From Lihuaxuella thermophila (GTDB lineage: Bacteria; Bacillota; Bacilli; Thermoactinomycetales; Thermoactinomycetaceae): DNA of 62,979 nt. Position 1 is the first letter of the stretch; each line of letters opens with the position of its first letter. The notes under the pieces are model-generated. The model was not told the origin of the DNA, did not search any database, and saw only the letters and a program-made list of their open reading frames with translations. The DNA is taken from NCBI RefSeq assembly GCF_900110165.1, contig NZ_FOCQ01000020.1:1-62979 (forward strand), in the 5' to 3' direction. Positions 34,352-44,697 of this stretch are shown one piece after another. The position numbers and the translations under genes are program-made.

Positions 34352-35075
34352 TCATCTCCGGATCGGACCCGGGAATGATGTTCCCAGGAAGTGAGTACCC
34401 AACGGTTCTTCCATCACCCGTCCTTGGCGCTGGCAAACCCGGTACGCTTTTGCCTCTTTTCTGGAGCTCACCGCTCTCATGCACTTCGTATCCGCAAAAT
34501 GGACGGCGGCCCCGTCGTCACAGGCGATTCCCGCTTTTATTTGGCCTGTGGACAGTAGATGATGATAGACGGGTCTTTCGCTCTTCTTCCCCGTCATAAT
34601 GCGGACAAAAGCTCCCCTTCAACATTCCCAGGGCGGAAATCGCCGTGAGCCCCCCTGGATGGGAGTCTGTCTGTCCCTCTTCAAACCAGCAAATCCCTCC
34701 CGCGCTGATTCCCGCCAAGATGACTCCCTGTTCCCAGGCCTGGTGAACGATCCGGTCAACGCCCCATTCCTTCCACAAGGTGAGCAGATTGCGCGTATTT
34801 CCCCCTCCGACGTACAGAATATCTTGCGAAAGCAAAAAATCTTCCATGTCCGTCACATTGGGACGAAACAGGGAAAGATGCGAAGGTGTGCAGAGTTGTT
34901 TCTCAAAAAACCGGTAAAACCGCTCTATGTATTCTTTTGAATCTCCGCTGGCGGTCGGGATCAAACAAATCCTGGGCCTCTCTTTTTCCGCTTGCGACAA
35001 AATATACAGGTCAAGAAGTGGATTCTCCGGCTCCATGGAGAATCCTCCTCCGCCCATGGCGATAATTTGCTTCAT
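34352..35075 (-). pseudogene. Peptidase E (S51) gene with a one-base frameshift
   Basis: Frame one, from ATG 35075 (AAGGAGC six bases upstream), encodes a dipeptidase E-like protein with the nucleophile motif GISAGGICWFEEG and continues to SFCPHYDGEEER. Near 34576-34578 the homology passes into another frame, which carries RPVYHHLLSTGQIKAG, DDGAAVHFAD and VSSRKEAKAYRV, the expected C-terminal part. Removing one A from the AAA on the minus strand would restore a single protein of about 240 residues. Without that, the product is 185 residues with a wrong tail and loses a catalytic-fold region. It may be a true mutation or a sequencing error in a short homopolymer. Confidence 0.85.
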
Positions 35076-35110
35076 TTTCAAGCTCCTTTCAGGTCCGCCC
35101 CACCTGCTTT

Positions 35111-36877
35111 TCAACCCCTTCGGATGGAAGGATAAAGGATGGTTTTATCTTTTACCCTCATCAGCCCGTTCGCCGTCAAACGAACTTGGGGAAGATGAGT
35201 GGATGATAAAAACAGGAAAGTATAAAGAGGATCCGAAAACGGATATCCGAAGGCGCGAAGTTTTTCCACAAATGGGCCCAATTGCTCAATCAGCCGATCC
35301 ACCGGATCATCGTTCATCATTCCGGCGATTGGAAGGGAAAGGTCAAAATACACGGACTCCCCTTGCACCCAGACAATGCCCCCTCTCTTGTCAATCACAA
35401 GGTTGGCCGCTTTTGCCATCGATTCCGGATCTCTCCCGATAATGAGCAAATCATTGGAGCCGTTGTAACTGGATGCCAGACCGTCAATCCCTTTGGCAAA
35501 CCCCCGCAGGACCCCTGGCGTCATCCATTTCCCGCACCGGTCCGCCAGAAACACCAACAAACGGTCATCCTCGTCATTCCAGCCGGTCGGATCATCCCAA
35601 AGTTTGAGATTTTCTTCTGTCAATTTGGTGATGACGGGATTTATCAGCTGGATGACCGGGAAGTTCCCCTCCCATTCAGGCAGGCGAAAATCGGCGGGGG
35701 CCAGGCGCAGATTGCTTTTCCAGGTCAATTTTTCATATTTGCCCCAATCAAGCCGATGAAAAGATTGGAGCAACCGGCCATTTTCAGCGATTTTCTTTCC
35801 TTCGGCAAAAACGGTGTCCGGAGTCGGTTCGTCCAGCGAAGATAAGAAATTAATATCGGCCAAACGCCCGGGAGCCAGTCCCCCCAAATGCTCGTCCAGA
35901 CGGTAATATACAGCGGGATTTACCGTCACCATCTGATAAGCGTGTACGGGATCACACCCATTCTCGATCGCCGTGCGGATCAGATCGTCGGTAAATCCCG
36001 GTTTCAGGAAGAGAGGAGTTGCCCCGTCCGTCGTCATCATGAGGCGATGCCAGGGAACCCGTTCTTTTTGCAGCAATCCTTGAATGAGCACCGGCAAATC
36101 CGGGCGAATGGAGCTATGGCGCAATGTAACCATATACCCCAATTCCAGGCGGTTCCATACTTCTTCGATCGATATGCTCTCATGATCGCCGGTCACCCCT
36201 GCCGCGGCCAACTGGGATAAAGTCCGGTACGAAGCACCCGGAGCGTGACCTTCTACCCGTTTCCCCAGTTTTTTCGCTTCAAGCATCCAGCCGTTCATCA
36301 CCGGGTCCTCCCGTAAAAGAGGAAGCCAATCGGTTAATTCACCCGCCTGGAGCACGTTCCGGTGGGATAAAAACGCTGCGACTCTCTCAGATGAAAACAG
36401 GTGGCGGCTCTCTTCGGGAAGTTCCGTCTGCGCATCCAATCGCGCCCACCAGAAGTGCTTGACAGGGGAATCTTCCAGGCTTTCAATCATCGAAAACAGT
36501 TCATCATTGCTTAGCCGCGTAAAAAAGTACAGATTATCGTGGATCAGTGTGGTCGTACCTAAAGAGGCTGCTTTTTCGCCCAGAGTCACCGGGTGATAAA
36601 GTTGAAACGGGTGGGCATGAGGTTCAATATAGCCCGGCACTAAAACGCTGCCGGATGCATCGATCACTTCCGTTGTCTCATCGATCTTCAGTCCGCTATT
36701 CGACGCATCCCCTACATAGGCGATGCGCCGTCCGGCCAAAGCGATATCTTTGCGCTCCAGACGGCCCGTATATACATTTAGAACCTCTCCGCCCTGAATG
36801 AACACTGTAGAAGCTTTTCTGCCCATGGCGACATCCATGAGCAACTGTTGTTCTTGCGCTGTTTGCAGGATGCTCAA
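35111..36877 (-). CDS. Adenine deaminase-like amidohydrolase (YerA-type)
   Basis: A 588-residue amidohydrolase-superfamily protein like B. subtilis YerA, a relative of adenine deaminase (Ade). The metal-binding strand VPGYIEPHAHPFQL, EGHAPGASYRTLSQLAAAGVTGDHESIS and MTTDGATPL follow Ade order; the C-terminal third is the Ade-type domain. Whether adenine is the substrate is uncertain, since YerA-type proteins have drifted from Ade. TTG 36877 is set by GGAAGGTGG six bases upstream; the longer frame to 36991 has no support. The broken peptidase gene follows 36 bases downstream. Confidence 0.85.
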   Translation of the reverse strand: MSILQTAQEQQLLMDVAMGRKASTVFIQGGEVLNVYTGRLERKDIALAGRRIAYVGDASNSGLKIDETTEVIDASGSVLVPGYIEPHAHPFQLYHPVTLGEKAASLGTTTLIHDNLYFFTRLSNDELFSMIESLEDSPVKHFWWARLDAQTELPEESRHLFSSERVAAFLSHRNVLQAGELTDWLPLLREDPVMNGWMLEAKKLGKRVEGHAPGASYRTLSQLAAAGVTGDHESISIEEVWNRLELGYMVTLRHSSIRPDLPVLIQGLLQKERVPWHRLMMTTDGATPLFLKPGFTDDLIRTAIENGCDPVHAYQMVTVNPAVYYRLDEHLGGLAPGRLADINFLSSLDEPTPDTVFAEGKKIAENGRLLQSFHRLDWGKYEKLTWKSNLRLAPADFRLPEWEGNFPVIQLINPVITKLTEENLKLWDDPTGWNDEDDRLLVFLADRCGKWMTPGVLRGFAKGIDGLASSYNGSNDLLIIGRDPESMAKAANLVIDKRGGIVWVQGESVYFDLSLPIAGMMNDDPVDRLIEQLGPFVEKLRAFGYPFSDPLYTFLFLSSTHLPQVRLTANGLMRVKDKTILYPSIRRG

Positions 36878-36990
36878 TGAATTCCACCTTCCTTTTTTTA
36901 ATATGGGCGATCCACTGAGAAATTTCCTTCGTATAAGTGGTTTTCGGGTGCAAATACTATCTATACGGTTAAGGAAAGGAGTTGTGTCCA

Positions 36991-37242
36991 TTGCAAAAAA
37001 ACATAGGGACCGTTGATGCCATCATGCGAATCAGTTGCGGCCTGGCGGGTTTGGCATGGAGCGCATCCCGCGGGCGCAGAGATTTCCCCTATGTGTTTGC
37101 AGCCATGTCTGCGATGAAAGTGGCCGAAGGAATTACCCGTTACTGCCCGATGCTGGCACTTTTCGGGAGAACGACGGCAGAACAAAAACCTGCCATCCCG
37201 GGTCCGGGAAAAACCCCGGGTGAACGACCGAAGCCCGCATGA
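36991..37242 (+). CDS. DUF2892 (YgaP-TM-like) membrane protein
   Basis: An 83-residue protein of the DUF2892 family. The opening KNIGTVDAIMRISCGLAGLAW is diagnostic of this family; a second hydrophobic segment (YVFAAMSAMKVAEGITRYCPMLALFG) contains the conserved G-x-T-R-x-C-P motif. A Pro/Lys-rich tail follows. TTG 36991 lies 9 bases after AAAGGAG. Relatives are fused to rhodanese domains or found near sulfur or redox genes; no such neighbour is seen. It is divergent from the YerA gene. Confidence 0.82.
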   Translation: MQKNIGTVDAIMRISCGLAGLAWSASRGRRDFPYVFAAMSAMKVAEGITRYCPMLALFGRTTAEQKPAIPGPGKTPGERPKPA

Positions 37243-37280
37243 AGCAATGACTGACCACAAATCCAGCCTTAACCTTACCA

Positions 37281-37315
37281 CCCTCTTCCGCTGAACACAG
37301 GAAGAGGGGATTTTG
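37281..37315 (+). terminator. Terminator of the DUF2892 gene
   Basis: CCCTCTTCC (37281-37289) pairs with GGAAGAGGG (37300-37308), followed by GATTTTGT. Confidence 0.75.
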
Positions 37316-38468
37316 TCGGCTGACCCATTCCATCATCTTCCCCGATTTCTGCTTGTTCGACAAAATTTCCGTCAGAGAGTGAGCCTAAGTGGACCGCGAA
37401 ATAATTTAACAAGCTGTGAATGAAAATATAAAAAAGTAAAATCAAACCTCTTGTCTGTATTCAGACTTTTTTGTATAATAATTTCCAAGATGAGTAGGGG
37501 AGGGTTAGGAAGTCAAGAAGAATTTTTTTCTGATTATTGTGTCTGTTTCCAGGTTCTGCAAGAATTTGTCAAACTTTAGCTTTCTCAGGAATCGCAGCAC
37601 CATCGGCCGCCCTGTTCGAAAGTGCAGTCACAATCAGAAATATGAAATGAAAATCAGGTTCCTGAACATCTCGCTCTGCTCATCTTGATGGTTTGGGAAG
37701 CAAAATATACTTAGCTGGTACAGAATCGTTTACCCACATAAATGGAACAACCCGCTCTCTCCATCTCTGTGCCAGGACGCGGAGCAAAACCCGCCATAGC
37801 GATGTTTCACTCGGTATGCAGTCTCCTCGCGGTCAGTCAGGTGGACATGGTGTCGGGGTTGCTTCTACAAACCAACTGTCCCGTGAAACAAGGTAATAGG
37901 AGGGGATGCGGGCTGGTAACCCAACTGCACCTGAACTGAATGACCTTGGTTTGCACGAATAAATGTTCTTTCATGTTAAAAAAAATCAAGATCCGCCGTC
38001 CTTTGCACAAGCTTGATCCGTTCACGAACAGGCATCTCTGATCAGGTCGCCGCCAAACGCGAAGCGGAAAAACCCCGCCGGCAACATTGACCGAATCGCG
38101 ACAATGTCTTATGATTAAGCTTAAAACTTGCAATTTCGATTTGTCGCTGATTTACGACTGGCGTCTGTAGTTGATGTTTCACACCATTCGCTCTGAGGGT
38201 TCGGTATACCTGCCGTCAGGTGACACTATTTAGTTTAACATAATCCGCCTCATGAAAAGCGAATTTTATAAATTGGCGGAATGGGTTTGTCATTTTTTAT
38301 CGAAAAAAAGAAGGCAACCTGTAACCTCGCGTCGAAAGAATGGGTACATCAAATTTTTAAGATTTTTGAAGGTGGCAAATTGAGGGCAACGTGGTAGAAT
38401 GAGATTACAGGTGAGAACATGTGATCGGTTTTCCTCATTTTAAACCGGTTAAGGAGTGTGGAAAGTTT
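37316..38468. other. 1.15-kb stretch without a recognisable gene
   Basis: Both strands carry only short frames (such as 37742-37939 plus and 37837-38133 minus) without ribosome sites or family resemblance. Composition shifts between AT-rich patches (37420-37560, 38220-38370) and a GC-richer middle, as in decayed sequence. No RNA family was recognised. Confidence 0.5.
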
Positions 38469-38681
38469 ATGTCACTTAGCGAAATGGAAAAAGAAACAGT
38501 GATCCAGTTTGACGAATCCACCAACCTCGCCACCGTCTATACGGCCAGTTGGACTGTCGCCCGCTCTCTGAAGAAAGCAGGTTACAAGCCGGTGAAAAAG
38601 AACCAGGGCGGCTGGTGGTTTAAGATCCCGGTGAACGGAATCTCCATTGAAGGCGAAAAAGAAACCACAAAGATCGGCTAA
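38469..38681 (+). CDS. Small soluble protein of unknown function
   Basis: Not recognised by name. A 70-residue protein with the pattern EKETVIQFDESTNLATVYTA, a short basic helix (RSLKKAGYKPVKK) and a WWFKIPV strand. It is reminiscent of small phage-type proteins that begin with 'ETTI.FD...A.IYT', but that link is weak. ATG 38469 has AAGGAG 12 bases upstream and GGAAAG closer. A strong terminator follows, so expression is likely. It lies at the edge of the gene-poor region. Confidence 0.7.
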   Translation: MSLSEMEKETVIQFDESTNLATVYTASWTVARSLKKAGYKPVKKNQGGWWFKIPVNGISIEGEKETTKIG

Positions 38682-38696
38682 ATAAACCGTTTCTGA

Positions 38697-38731
38697 CAAA
38701 CAGGAGCACCCAGTCGGGTTGCTCCTGTTTG
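38697..38731 (+). terminator. Terminator of the 70-residue protein gene
   Basis: ACAAACAGGAGC-type stem (CAAACAGGAGC with GCTCCTGTTTG) around 38697-38731, followed by TT. Confidence 0.85.
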
Positions 38732-38929
38732 TTGAGGTGGTTTCAGAATATCTTTGGGAGAACGGCCGGCTATGGGAAAGAACGAGCGTCAGACAAGAGC
38801 GGGTGCATCCTTCCCGCAATATGGGGTTGTCCGCTAGAGGCTGCGAACTTAAGCCCATCCTCTTACATGTAAAAGGCGGCGTGTACCGATCCGGCCAGGC
38901 TAAAACGCGAAAAACCAAACCATAAGTAC

Positions 38930-39050
38930 AGCCCGTGATGTAGCAATGAAAGCTCTTTGGTCCACGGGGTCCGCTTGGTCCATTTCTCTTCAAATGGAAG
39001 AGGTTGCCCAAGAATCCCATGCCTTTGGGCATGGAAAGGGGTCAATCCTT
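38930..39050 (+). mobile_element. Possible IS200/IS605-type right end (relic)
   Basis: The hairpin CCATGCC-TTT-GGGCATGG (39017-39034) in the setting AAGAATCCCATG...GGAAAGGGGTCAA resembles the subterminal hairpin and end of IS200/IS605 elements, where 'GAATCCC..hairpin..GTCAA' closes the element. Just upstream a short frame (RDVAMKAL) could be the last trace of a TnpB C-terminus. No transposase or intact tnpB is present in the flanking 38.7-39.1 kb. Recognition is by pattern only. Confidence 0.4.
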
Positions 39051-39137
39051 GTCGGACATGAGATTAATCAGGCCCGCATGGCAAGCCGGATGCTTTTTTC
39101 CATGAATAATCCCACATATGTACGATCCTGACATCAT

Positions 39138-39167
39138 ATAAAAAACCGGGCCGATGGAAGCCCGGTT
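39138..39167 (-). terminator. Terminator of the alpha-galactosidase operon
   Basis: AACCGGGC (39144-39151) / GCCCGGTT (39160-39167), followed by TTTTATATG on the minus strand. Confidence 0.85.
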
Positions 39168-39175
39168 TTCTCCAT

Positions 39176-41371
39176 CTATCCGTTCTTTACCCTCCATCTC
39201 CAGATCACGCTCTGGAAATCCCCCGTCAAATCCGGAATGGACAGTCCTACATGCATCAGTTCGTCCCCTCCGTATGTTTGACCGTCTTCCAGCGAGACGT
39301 AGTCCAGCATGGGGTCCAAACCTTTCAGGCAGAGTCGCCTCAGGGGAGCATTACTTTCCGACAACACCCGGTAGTAAAAAACGATTGCCTCCCGCCGGTC
39401 TTCGGAAACAAACATCCATGCCGCCTCGTTGCCTTCGAAGGGGCTTTTCAACCGGTAAAAGTCTCCAAACTGGATCAAATGCCGGATTTCTTTGTACAGG
39501 GCCACTTGTTTTTTGACGATCTCCTTTTCTTCCTCCGTCAGCTTCGTCAGGTCCATCTCATATCCGAAGTTGCCGGCCATCGCGACCGCCCCCCGCATCT
39601 GCAACGAAGTGACGCGGTGCACCTGATGGTTGGGCACGGCAGATACATGCGCCCCCATGGTTATCACCGGATAGACGATGCTGGTCCCGTATTGAATGCG
39701 CAGGCGTTCCACGGCATCCGTGTTGTCACTGGTCCAGGTCTGCGGCATGTAGTAAAGCATGCCCGGATCAAAGCGGCCTCCGCCTCCCGAACAGCTTTCA
39801 AACAGCACATGCGGAAATGAAGAGGTGAGTTCCCCCAGCACGCGGTAGAGTCCCAGCATGTACCGGTGGGCCGTCTCCCGCTGCCGTTCCGGAGGCAGTG
39901 CGGCCGAGCCGATTTCAGTCATGTGCCGGTTCATGTCCCACTTCACATAGGTGATCGGTGCCGACGACAAGATGCCGGACAGCATTTGAATCACCGCATC
40001 ACACACCTCCTGTCGGGAGAAATCAAGGATGAGCTGATTTCTTCCCTCGGAACGGGAGCGTTCAGGCACATGCAGACACCAGTCCGGATGCTCACGATAG
40101 AGGTCGCTGTCCGGGGACACCATTTCCGGCTCCACCCACAGACCAAACTCCATCCCCGGCTTCCGGACGCGCTCCGCCAAATCTTCCAGCCCGCCCGGCA
40201 GTTTTCTCCGGTCCACAAACCAGTCACCCAGTGATGAAGTGTCATCATCCCGTCTTCCAAACCACCCGTCATCCAATACGAACAACTCGATTCCCAGCTC
40301 CCGTCCGGTGCGGGCGATTTTTTCGATCTTGTCCGCGTCAAAATCAAAATAAGTCGCTTCCCAGTTGTTCACCAGGATCGGGCGGACTTTGTCCCGGTAA
40401 ACACCGCGGCAAAGGCGGCTGCGGTACAGTTTGTGGTAGGTTTGCGACATGCCGTTTAACCCTTCGTCCGAATAGACGAGCACCACCTCGGGTGTTTGGA
40501 AGGATTCACCAGGATGTAACAACCAGGAAAAATCGAACGGATGGATTCCCATCTGGACGCGGGCCGCATCATATTGATCCACCTCGATTTGAGCCAGGAA
40601 ATTGCCGCTGTACACGAAGCTGAACCCGTACACTTCCCCTTGATCCTCACCGGCTCCCTTTCGCAGCAGGGCAAGAAACGGGTTTTGCTGATGGCTGCTG
40701 GCCCCCCGACGACTCTCGATGGCCTGTGTGCCCACCGTAAGCGGGCGTTTGACGATATGCCGTTCCCGGCAATGGGCCCCTGACAATTGCATCATGTCAA
40801 ATTCGGCATCGGGGAAATCGATGCTCATGCTGAGTGCCCGGAGCAATTGTAAGCTATTGTTCCCTTCATTGACAAAGCGGACAGAGCGGGTCATCACATT
40901 CCTGTCTTCATAGACGGTATAGGATAAAATCACCTTCAATCCGATCAGCGCATCCTCCAGCTCTATTTCCAGTGTTTCCGCCTCATCGTCTGTTTCCACG
41001 TAAGTGGCCGGCAATCCGGCCAATTTTGGCTTGCCGCGAAGAATCCGGTGGGAGACATACCGTAAATCAGTAATCGTCGAACCGTTCTCCAACTGAATGT
41101 GATAAGCCGGCGAGCGCAGATCGGTTCGTCCGTACGCGGGGTATTCCTGAGGCAACACATCCAGTGAAAACGTCCGGTCACTCGGATCAGGGTTGGCGGA
41201 AAACGCCCGGTCCTTGAAGGGAATCTGATACGTCAACGGTGTCGCGCGAATTTTCTTGCCCCAGTATAAGTGGGCCAGATACCCTTCATGGACGATTTGC
41301 ATCACATAACTCGTATCTTTGCCTTGAAGATGAATGGTTCGGCTGGCGGCATGATAACGAATACTCATATG
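39176..41371 (-). CDS. Alpha-galactosidase, GH36
   Basis: A cytoplasmic glycosidase (no signal peptide) that releases galactose from melibiose, raffinose and stachyose. The 731-residue size fits tetrameric GH36 enzymes. Catalytic-site motifs are VLDDGWFGRRDDD, the nucleophile Asp in YVKWDMNRHMTE and the acid/base Asp in SCSGGGGRFDPGML. ATG 41371 follows GGGGAGG by 6 bases. It is the last gene of a four-gene leftward operon with a binding protein and two permeases, which makes imported alpha-galactosides its likely substrates. Confidence 0.95.
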   Translation of the reverse strand, partial: HMSIRYHAASRTIHLQGKDTSYVMQIVHEGYLAHLYWGKKIRATPLTYQIPFKDRAFSANPDPSDRTFSLDVLPQEYPAYGRTDLRSPAYHIQLENGSTITDLRYVSHRILRGKPKLAGLPATYVETDDEAETLEIELEDALIGLKVILSYTVYEDRNVMTRSVRFVNEGNNSLQLLRALSMSIDFPDAEFDMMQLSGAHCRERHIVKRPLTVGTQAIESRRGASSHQQNPFLALLRKGAGEDQGEVYGFSFVYSGNFLAQIEVDQYDAARVQMGIHPFDFSWLLHPGESFQTPEVVLVYSDEGLNGMSQTYHKLYRSRLCRGVYRDKVRPILVNNWEATYFDFDADKIEKIARTGRELGIELFVLDDGWFGRRDDDTSSLGDWFVDRRKLPGGLEDLAERVRKPGMEFGLWVEPEMVSPDSDLYREHPDWCLHVPERSRSEGRNQLILDFSRQEVCDAVIQMLSGILSSAPITYVKWDMNRHMTEIGSAALPPERQRETAHRYMLGLYRVLGELTSSFPHVLFESCSGGGGRFDPGMLYYMPQTWTSDNTDAVERLRIQYGTSIVYPVITMGAHVSAVPNHQVHRVTSLQMRGAVAMAGNFGYEMDLTKLTEEEKEIVKKQVALYKEIRHLIQFGDFYRLKSPFEGNEAAWMFVSEDRREAIVFYYRVLSESNAPLRRLCLKGLDPMLDYVSLEDGQTYGGDELMHVGLSIPDLTGDFQSVIWRWRVKNG

Positions 41372-41405
41372 AAACCTCCCCGCATCTGACTTGGCTGAAA
41401 TTGTT

Positions 41406-42227
41406 TTATCCCTTGACTGCACCGGACGCGAGTCCGCGAATAAAATATTTTTGCAAAAAGAGGAACAGGACAATCGGAGGCAACGCGCTCAACAACGATC
41501 CGGCGGCCACCCATCCCACATTGCTGACATATTGGCTGAAAAATGTGGACAGCGCCACCGTGAGGGTTTGCGACTCCGAACTTTGCAGGAAGAATACCGA
41601 GAATTGATAGTCGTTCCAGACCCCGATTCCCGTCAAAATCATCACAGTCGCCGTAATCGGCTTGAGCAGGGGGAAAATGATCCGGAAAAACAATCCCAAC
41701 CGGCTCGCCCCGTCCACCATGGCTGCTTCTTCCAGCTCCCGGGGAATGGTTTGAATGAACCCGGTGAACAGGAAGATGGACAAAGGCAGCTGGAAGGTGA
41801 CATGAAGGAGGATCACCGCCCAATACGTGTTCATTCCCCCCAGATCCGCCACCAGCTTGTACAATGGGACCAGAATGGTGAGCGGCGGAACAACCATCGC
41901 CGATACAAACAGATTGTAAACCCATTTGTTGAGCCGGGTCTGAACCCGTGCCAGCGGATAACCGGCCAATGCACCCAAGATCACCACGAATACCAGAGAG
42001 ATGGCGGTGATCACCAGATTATTGATAAAAGCGGAGCCCATGTTCGCCTGCTCCCAAGCATTTTTGAAGTTATCCGGATTCCACGTTTCGGGCAGGACCC
42101 ACTTGGAACTCAAATCATCGATCGGTTTGAATGAAGTGGTGAACAACAGATAAAAAGGGAGAATATGAAAGGCTCCAATCAACAACATGAGCAACATATA
42201 CACCCAACGGCTTCTGCTCTTCATCAT
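41406..42227 (-). CDS. ABC sugar permease, MsmG/AraQ type
   Basis: A 273-residue inner-membrane component of a carbohydrate importer (CUT1 family) with six helices. The EAA loop that contacts the ATPase is [25 protein letters not shown]. Its ATG overlaps the stop of the preceding permease by four bases (ATGA type), indicating coupling. It should pair with that permease as a heterodimer. Confidence 0.93.
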   Translation of the reverse strand: MMKSRSRWVYMLLMLLIGAFHILPFYLLFTTSFKPIDDLSSKWVLPETWNPDNFKNAWEQANMGSAFINNLVITAISLVFVVILGALAGYPLARVQTRLNKWVYNLFVSAMVVPPLTILVPLYKLVADLGGMNTYWAVILLHVTFQLPLSIFLFTGFIQTIPRELEEAAMVDGASRLGLFFRIIFPLLKPITATVMILTGIGVWNDYQFSVFFLQSSESQTLTVALSTFFSQYVSNVGWVAAGSLLSALPPIVLFLFLQKYFIRGLASGAVKG

Positions 42228-43162
42228 GCGACCTCCCTCCGGCGCAGATAGGTAAGTGCCACCAAACTGAACACCGAAATCAGGACAAACATCAGATTCC
42301 CCAGGGCAGCTGCGTATCCCGCATCCTGGCTGGCAAAGTACACTTTAAACATCATGGTGGAAATCGATTGGGAGGCGTAACCGGGGCCGCCTTTCGTCAA
42401 TGCCATGATCACATCAAACAACTTCAATCCCCCGATCAGGTTCAATACGATATTGACGGTAATCGCAGGCATCAACAGCGGTAAAGTGATATGCCAAAAG
42501 CGTTGCCGGCCGGAAGCGCCGTCCAATTCGGCAGCCTCGTAGTACTCCTTGGAAATCGATTGCAGACCCGCCATATAGATCACCATCGCAATCCCTACAT
42601 ACTGGTAGGTATTGACGAAAGTGATGATCCAGACGTTCCATTTTGGGTCATCCAGAAAATTCACGGGTTGATTCCCAAACAACTGGACCACGTCATTCAA
42701 TGCCCCTCCCTGCAGTTGAAAAAAGAAATACCAAATATAACCCATGATCAAAGGACTCACAATGACAGGCAAATAGACGATCGTCCGAACAATTCCCCGG
42801 CCCTTGACGCTTTGATTCAACAACAGGGCATACGCCAGCCCGATGATGTTTTGAAACACGGTGCTGCAGACTCCGTAAATCAACGTATTTTCGATCACCG
42901 TTCCGATATTGGGATCGTTGATCATCCGCCGATAATTGTCCAACCCGATCCAACTGAACGTCTGTGAATACCCGTCCCAGTTCGTGAAGGAAACCTGGAT
43001 TCCTTTGAAAAAGGGGTACAGAATAAAGACCGCAAACAGCACCAATGCCGGAACATACAACAGGTTCAACCAGGCGGACGGATGCAGCCTTTTGTTTCGC
43101 CCGACCATGCCGGCAAGCCGCTCCGTCTGTTTTTCCCGGTTGAGCACGCCTCCCACTTCCAT
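42224..43162 (-). CDS. ABC sugar permease, MsmF/UgpA type
   Basis: A 312-residue permease with six helices, first partner of the CUT1 importer. The EAA loop is [28 protein letters not shown] 43162 is set by GGGGAG seven bases upstream; longer frames overlap the binding-protein stop. Together with the next permease it should form the channel for alpha-galactosides. No ATPase gene is in the operon, so a shared MsmX-like ATPase is expected. Confidence 0.93.
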   Translation of the reverse strand: MEVGGVLNREKQTERLAGMVGRNKRLHPSAWLNLLYVPALVLFAVFILYPFFKGIQVSFTNWDGYSQTFSWIGLDNYRRMINDPNIGTVIENTLIYGVCSTVFQNIIGLAYALLLNQSVKGRGIVRTIVYLPVIVSPLIMGYIWYFFFQLQGGALNDVVQLFGNQPVNFLDDPKWNVWIITFVNTYQYVGIAMVIYMAGLQSISKEYYEAAELDGASGRQRFWHITLPLLMPAITVNIVLNLIGGLKLFDVIMALTKGGPGYASQSISTMMFKVYFASQDAGYAAALGNLMFVLISVFSLVALTYLRRREVA

Positions 43163-43221
43163 GCTTCCACTCCCCTCTAGAAGAAGCGGGTACCCCCTGT
43201 CGGAGCAACCCGCCATTCTGG

Positions 43222-44481
43222 TTATCTGGCCTGATTACGAAGGCGAACAAATTCCTCTTTCATCTTTTGTGAGTATTGCTCGGGCGTAATGCTTCCTGCC
43301 AGCAACTCTTGTGATAACGTACCCATGACATCCCACATTCCGTTTGGCAGATATACGCGGTCGAAGTAAGGGAACACCCGGGTATCCGCATACTTTTCAA
43401 AATAGGGTGTGAGAACGCCCAAATCAGCCGTGATGTCTTTGATTCCCGGAGGCAATTTGCTCGCTTCGGCGATTTTTTTCAGGTTTTCTGGCTGAGCGAC
43501 AAATGCGATGAATTGCTTCGCTTCCTTCAAATGTTTGGAATCCTTCCACGCTCCCAGCGTATACCGCTCTCCGCCGGAGAAGGACGGCTGGTCTCCCGGA
43601 ACAATGGCCGGTACAGGCATGTACCCCACATTGATATTAGGGTTGATTTGTTTCACTTGCTCCACGAAAGAGGGTCCCCCCACGTTAAAAGCCACTTTTC
43701 CCTGCGCAAACCATTGCGGCAAATCCGTACCTCTGGCCGTTAACACATCTTTGTTCATGTAACCCTTCTTATGCATTTCCAGGAACTTCTTCGGCAGGTA
43801 TGTCCATTTGTTCCAGTCGAACTGGTTATTCAATAAGGCTTGTGCTTCATTCTTCTGCGGGCTGATCAACAGCGGTGTGGCAAATTGGTCAAAGAATTGT
43901 GCAAGTGAACCGGTTTCCGAACCGGCGAAGAAAAAGGGAGTGACTTGCCCGTTGCTTTTCTTTTTGATCTGCTCCGCTGCCGCCATCAGCTGATCAACTG
44001 TCTGGGGCGGTTCAATCCCGTATTGTTTGAGCAGATCCGCGTTATATGTGATCCCGTCTTTGGCTTCATTGAGCGGAAGCGCATACACTTTTCCCTGTTC
44101 GTCAGTCAGCACGGGTTTGATCGTATCCGTCATTTTGGATGCCCACGGTTCTTGTCTCAAATCCGCCAAAAACTTACCATAGCGGATTTTGGCCCATCCA
44201 TGGGTGTCAAACACATCGGGCAAATCATTGGCGGCCATTTTGACTTTTAAAATATTTTCATAATCATTTCCGGGAAATTGAAACTCTACTTTGGTCTTGT
44301 ATTTTTTTTCAAATTCTTTTCCGATCTCTCTCATCGCTTGTTTGACGGGTTCTTCACCGACTGTCATATATACCGTGATCTTCTTTTCAGCGGAATCGCC
44401 TGCATTGCTTCCTCCGGAACACCCCGCGATCCATCCCGTCACCAGGAGCAACATCATCGTAACCGAAAGAAATTTTTTCAT
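43222..44481 (-). CDS. Sugar-binding lipoprotein of the alpha-galactoside importer
   Basis: A 419-residue extracytoplasmic solute-binding protein (family 1). The lipoprotein signal peptide ends in the lipobox IAGC at about residues 18-21, so it is anchored by lipid to the outer face of the membrane. The mature part shows [20 protein letters not shown], a typical first strand and helix, and the W/Y-rich sugar cleft. ATG 44481 follows GGAAGGAG. It is the first gene of the operon, downstream of a promoter with a cre-like site. Confidence 0.94.
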   Translation of the reverse strand: MKKFLSVTMMLLLVTGWIAGCSGGSNAGDSAEKKITVYMTVGEEPVKQAMREIGKEFEKKYKTKVEFQFPGNDYENILKVKMAANDLPDVFDTHGWAKIRYGKFLADLRQEPWASKMTDTIKPVLTDEQGKVYALPLNEAKDGITYNADLLKQYGIEPPQTVDQLMAAAEQIKKKSNGQVTPFFFAGSETGSLAQFFDQFATPLLISPQKNEAQALLNNQFDWNKWTYLPKKFLEMHKKGYMNKDVLTARGTDLPQWFAQGKVAFNVGGPSFVEQVKQINPNINVGYMPVPAIVPGDQPSFSGGERYTLGAWKDSKHLKEAKQFIAFVAQPENLKKIAEASKLPPGIKDITADLGVLTPYFEKYADTRVFPYFDRVYLPNGMWDVMGTLSQELLAGSITPEQYSQKMKEEFVRLRNQAR

Positions 44482-44547
44482 ACTCCTTCCCCCATTCAAA
44501 TGATTTTGACTCGGTAGAGTGTAAGATTCCGCCTACTCTTATCCTTC

Positions 44548-44575
44548 ATTATATCGATTGATGAAAGCGTTCCCA
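44548..44575 (-). promoter_or_regulatory. Operon promoter with overlapping cre-like site
   Basis: On the minus strand, a perfect TATAAT (complement 44548-44553) has only a poor -35, as expected for an activator-dependent promoter. TGAAAGCGTTCCCA (44562-44575) matches the CcpA cre consensus with one mismatch and covers the -35 spacer. Glucose repression through CcpA and activation by the divergent AraC-type regulator are likely. Confidence 0.65.
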
Positions 44576-44697
44576 TATGTCCCAAATCTACGATCGAAGC
44601 GCTTATTTTTCATGTCCGGGATGTTCTGTTCCCTTCCATTTGACGCCGAGACGGTTTTCGGTTATCTATGTTGTAAAGGAAAGAAAGGATACAATCT

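Noticed and set aside
36547-36801. Plus-strand frame opposite the YerA gene
   Set aside because: Antisense shadow without ribosome site.
38472-39032. 186-residue minus-strand frame across the small gene and the IS-like end
   Set aside because: It reads through a strong terminator and the hairpin, has no ribosome site, and no family features.
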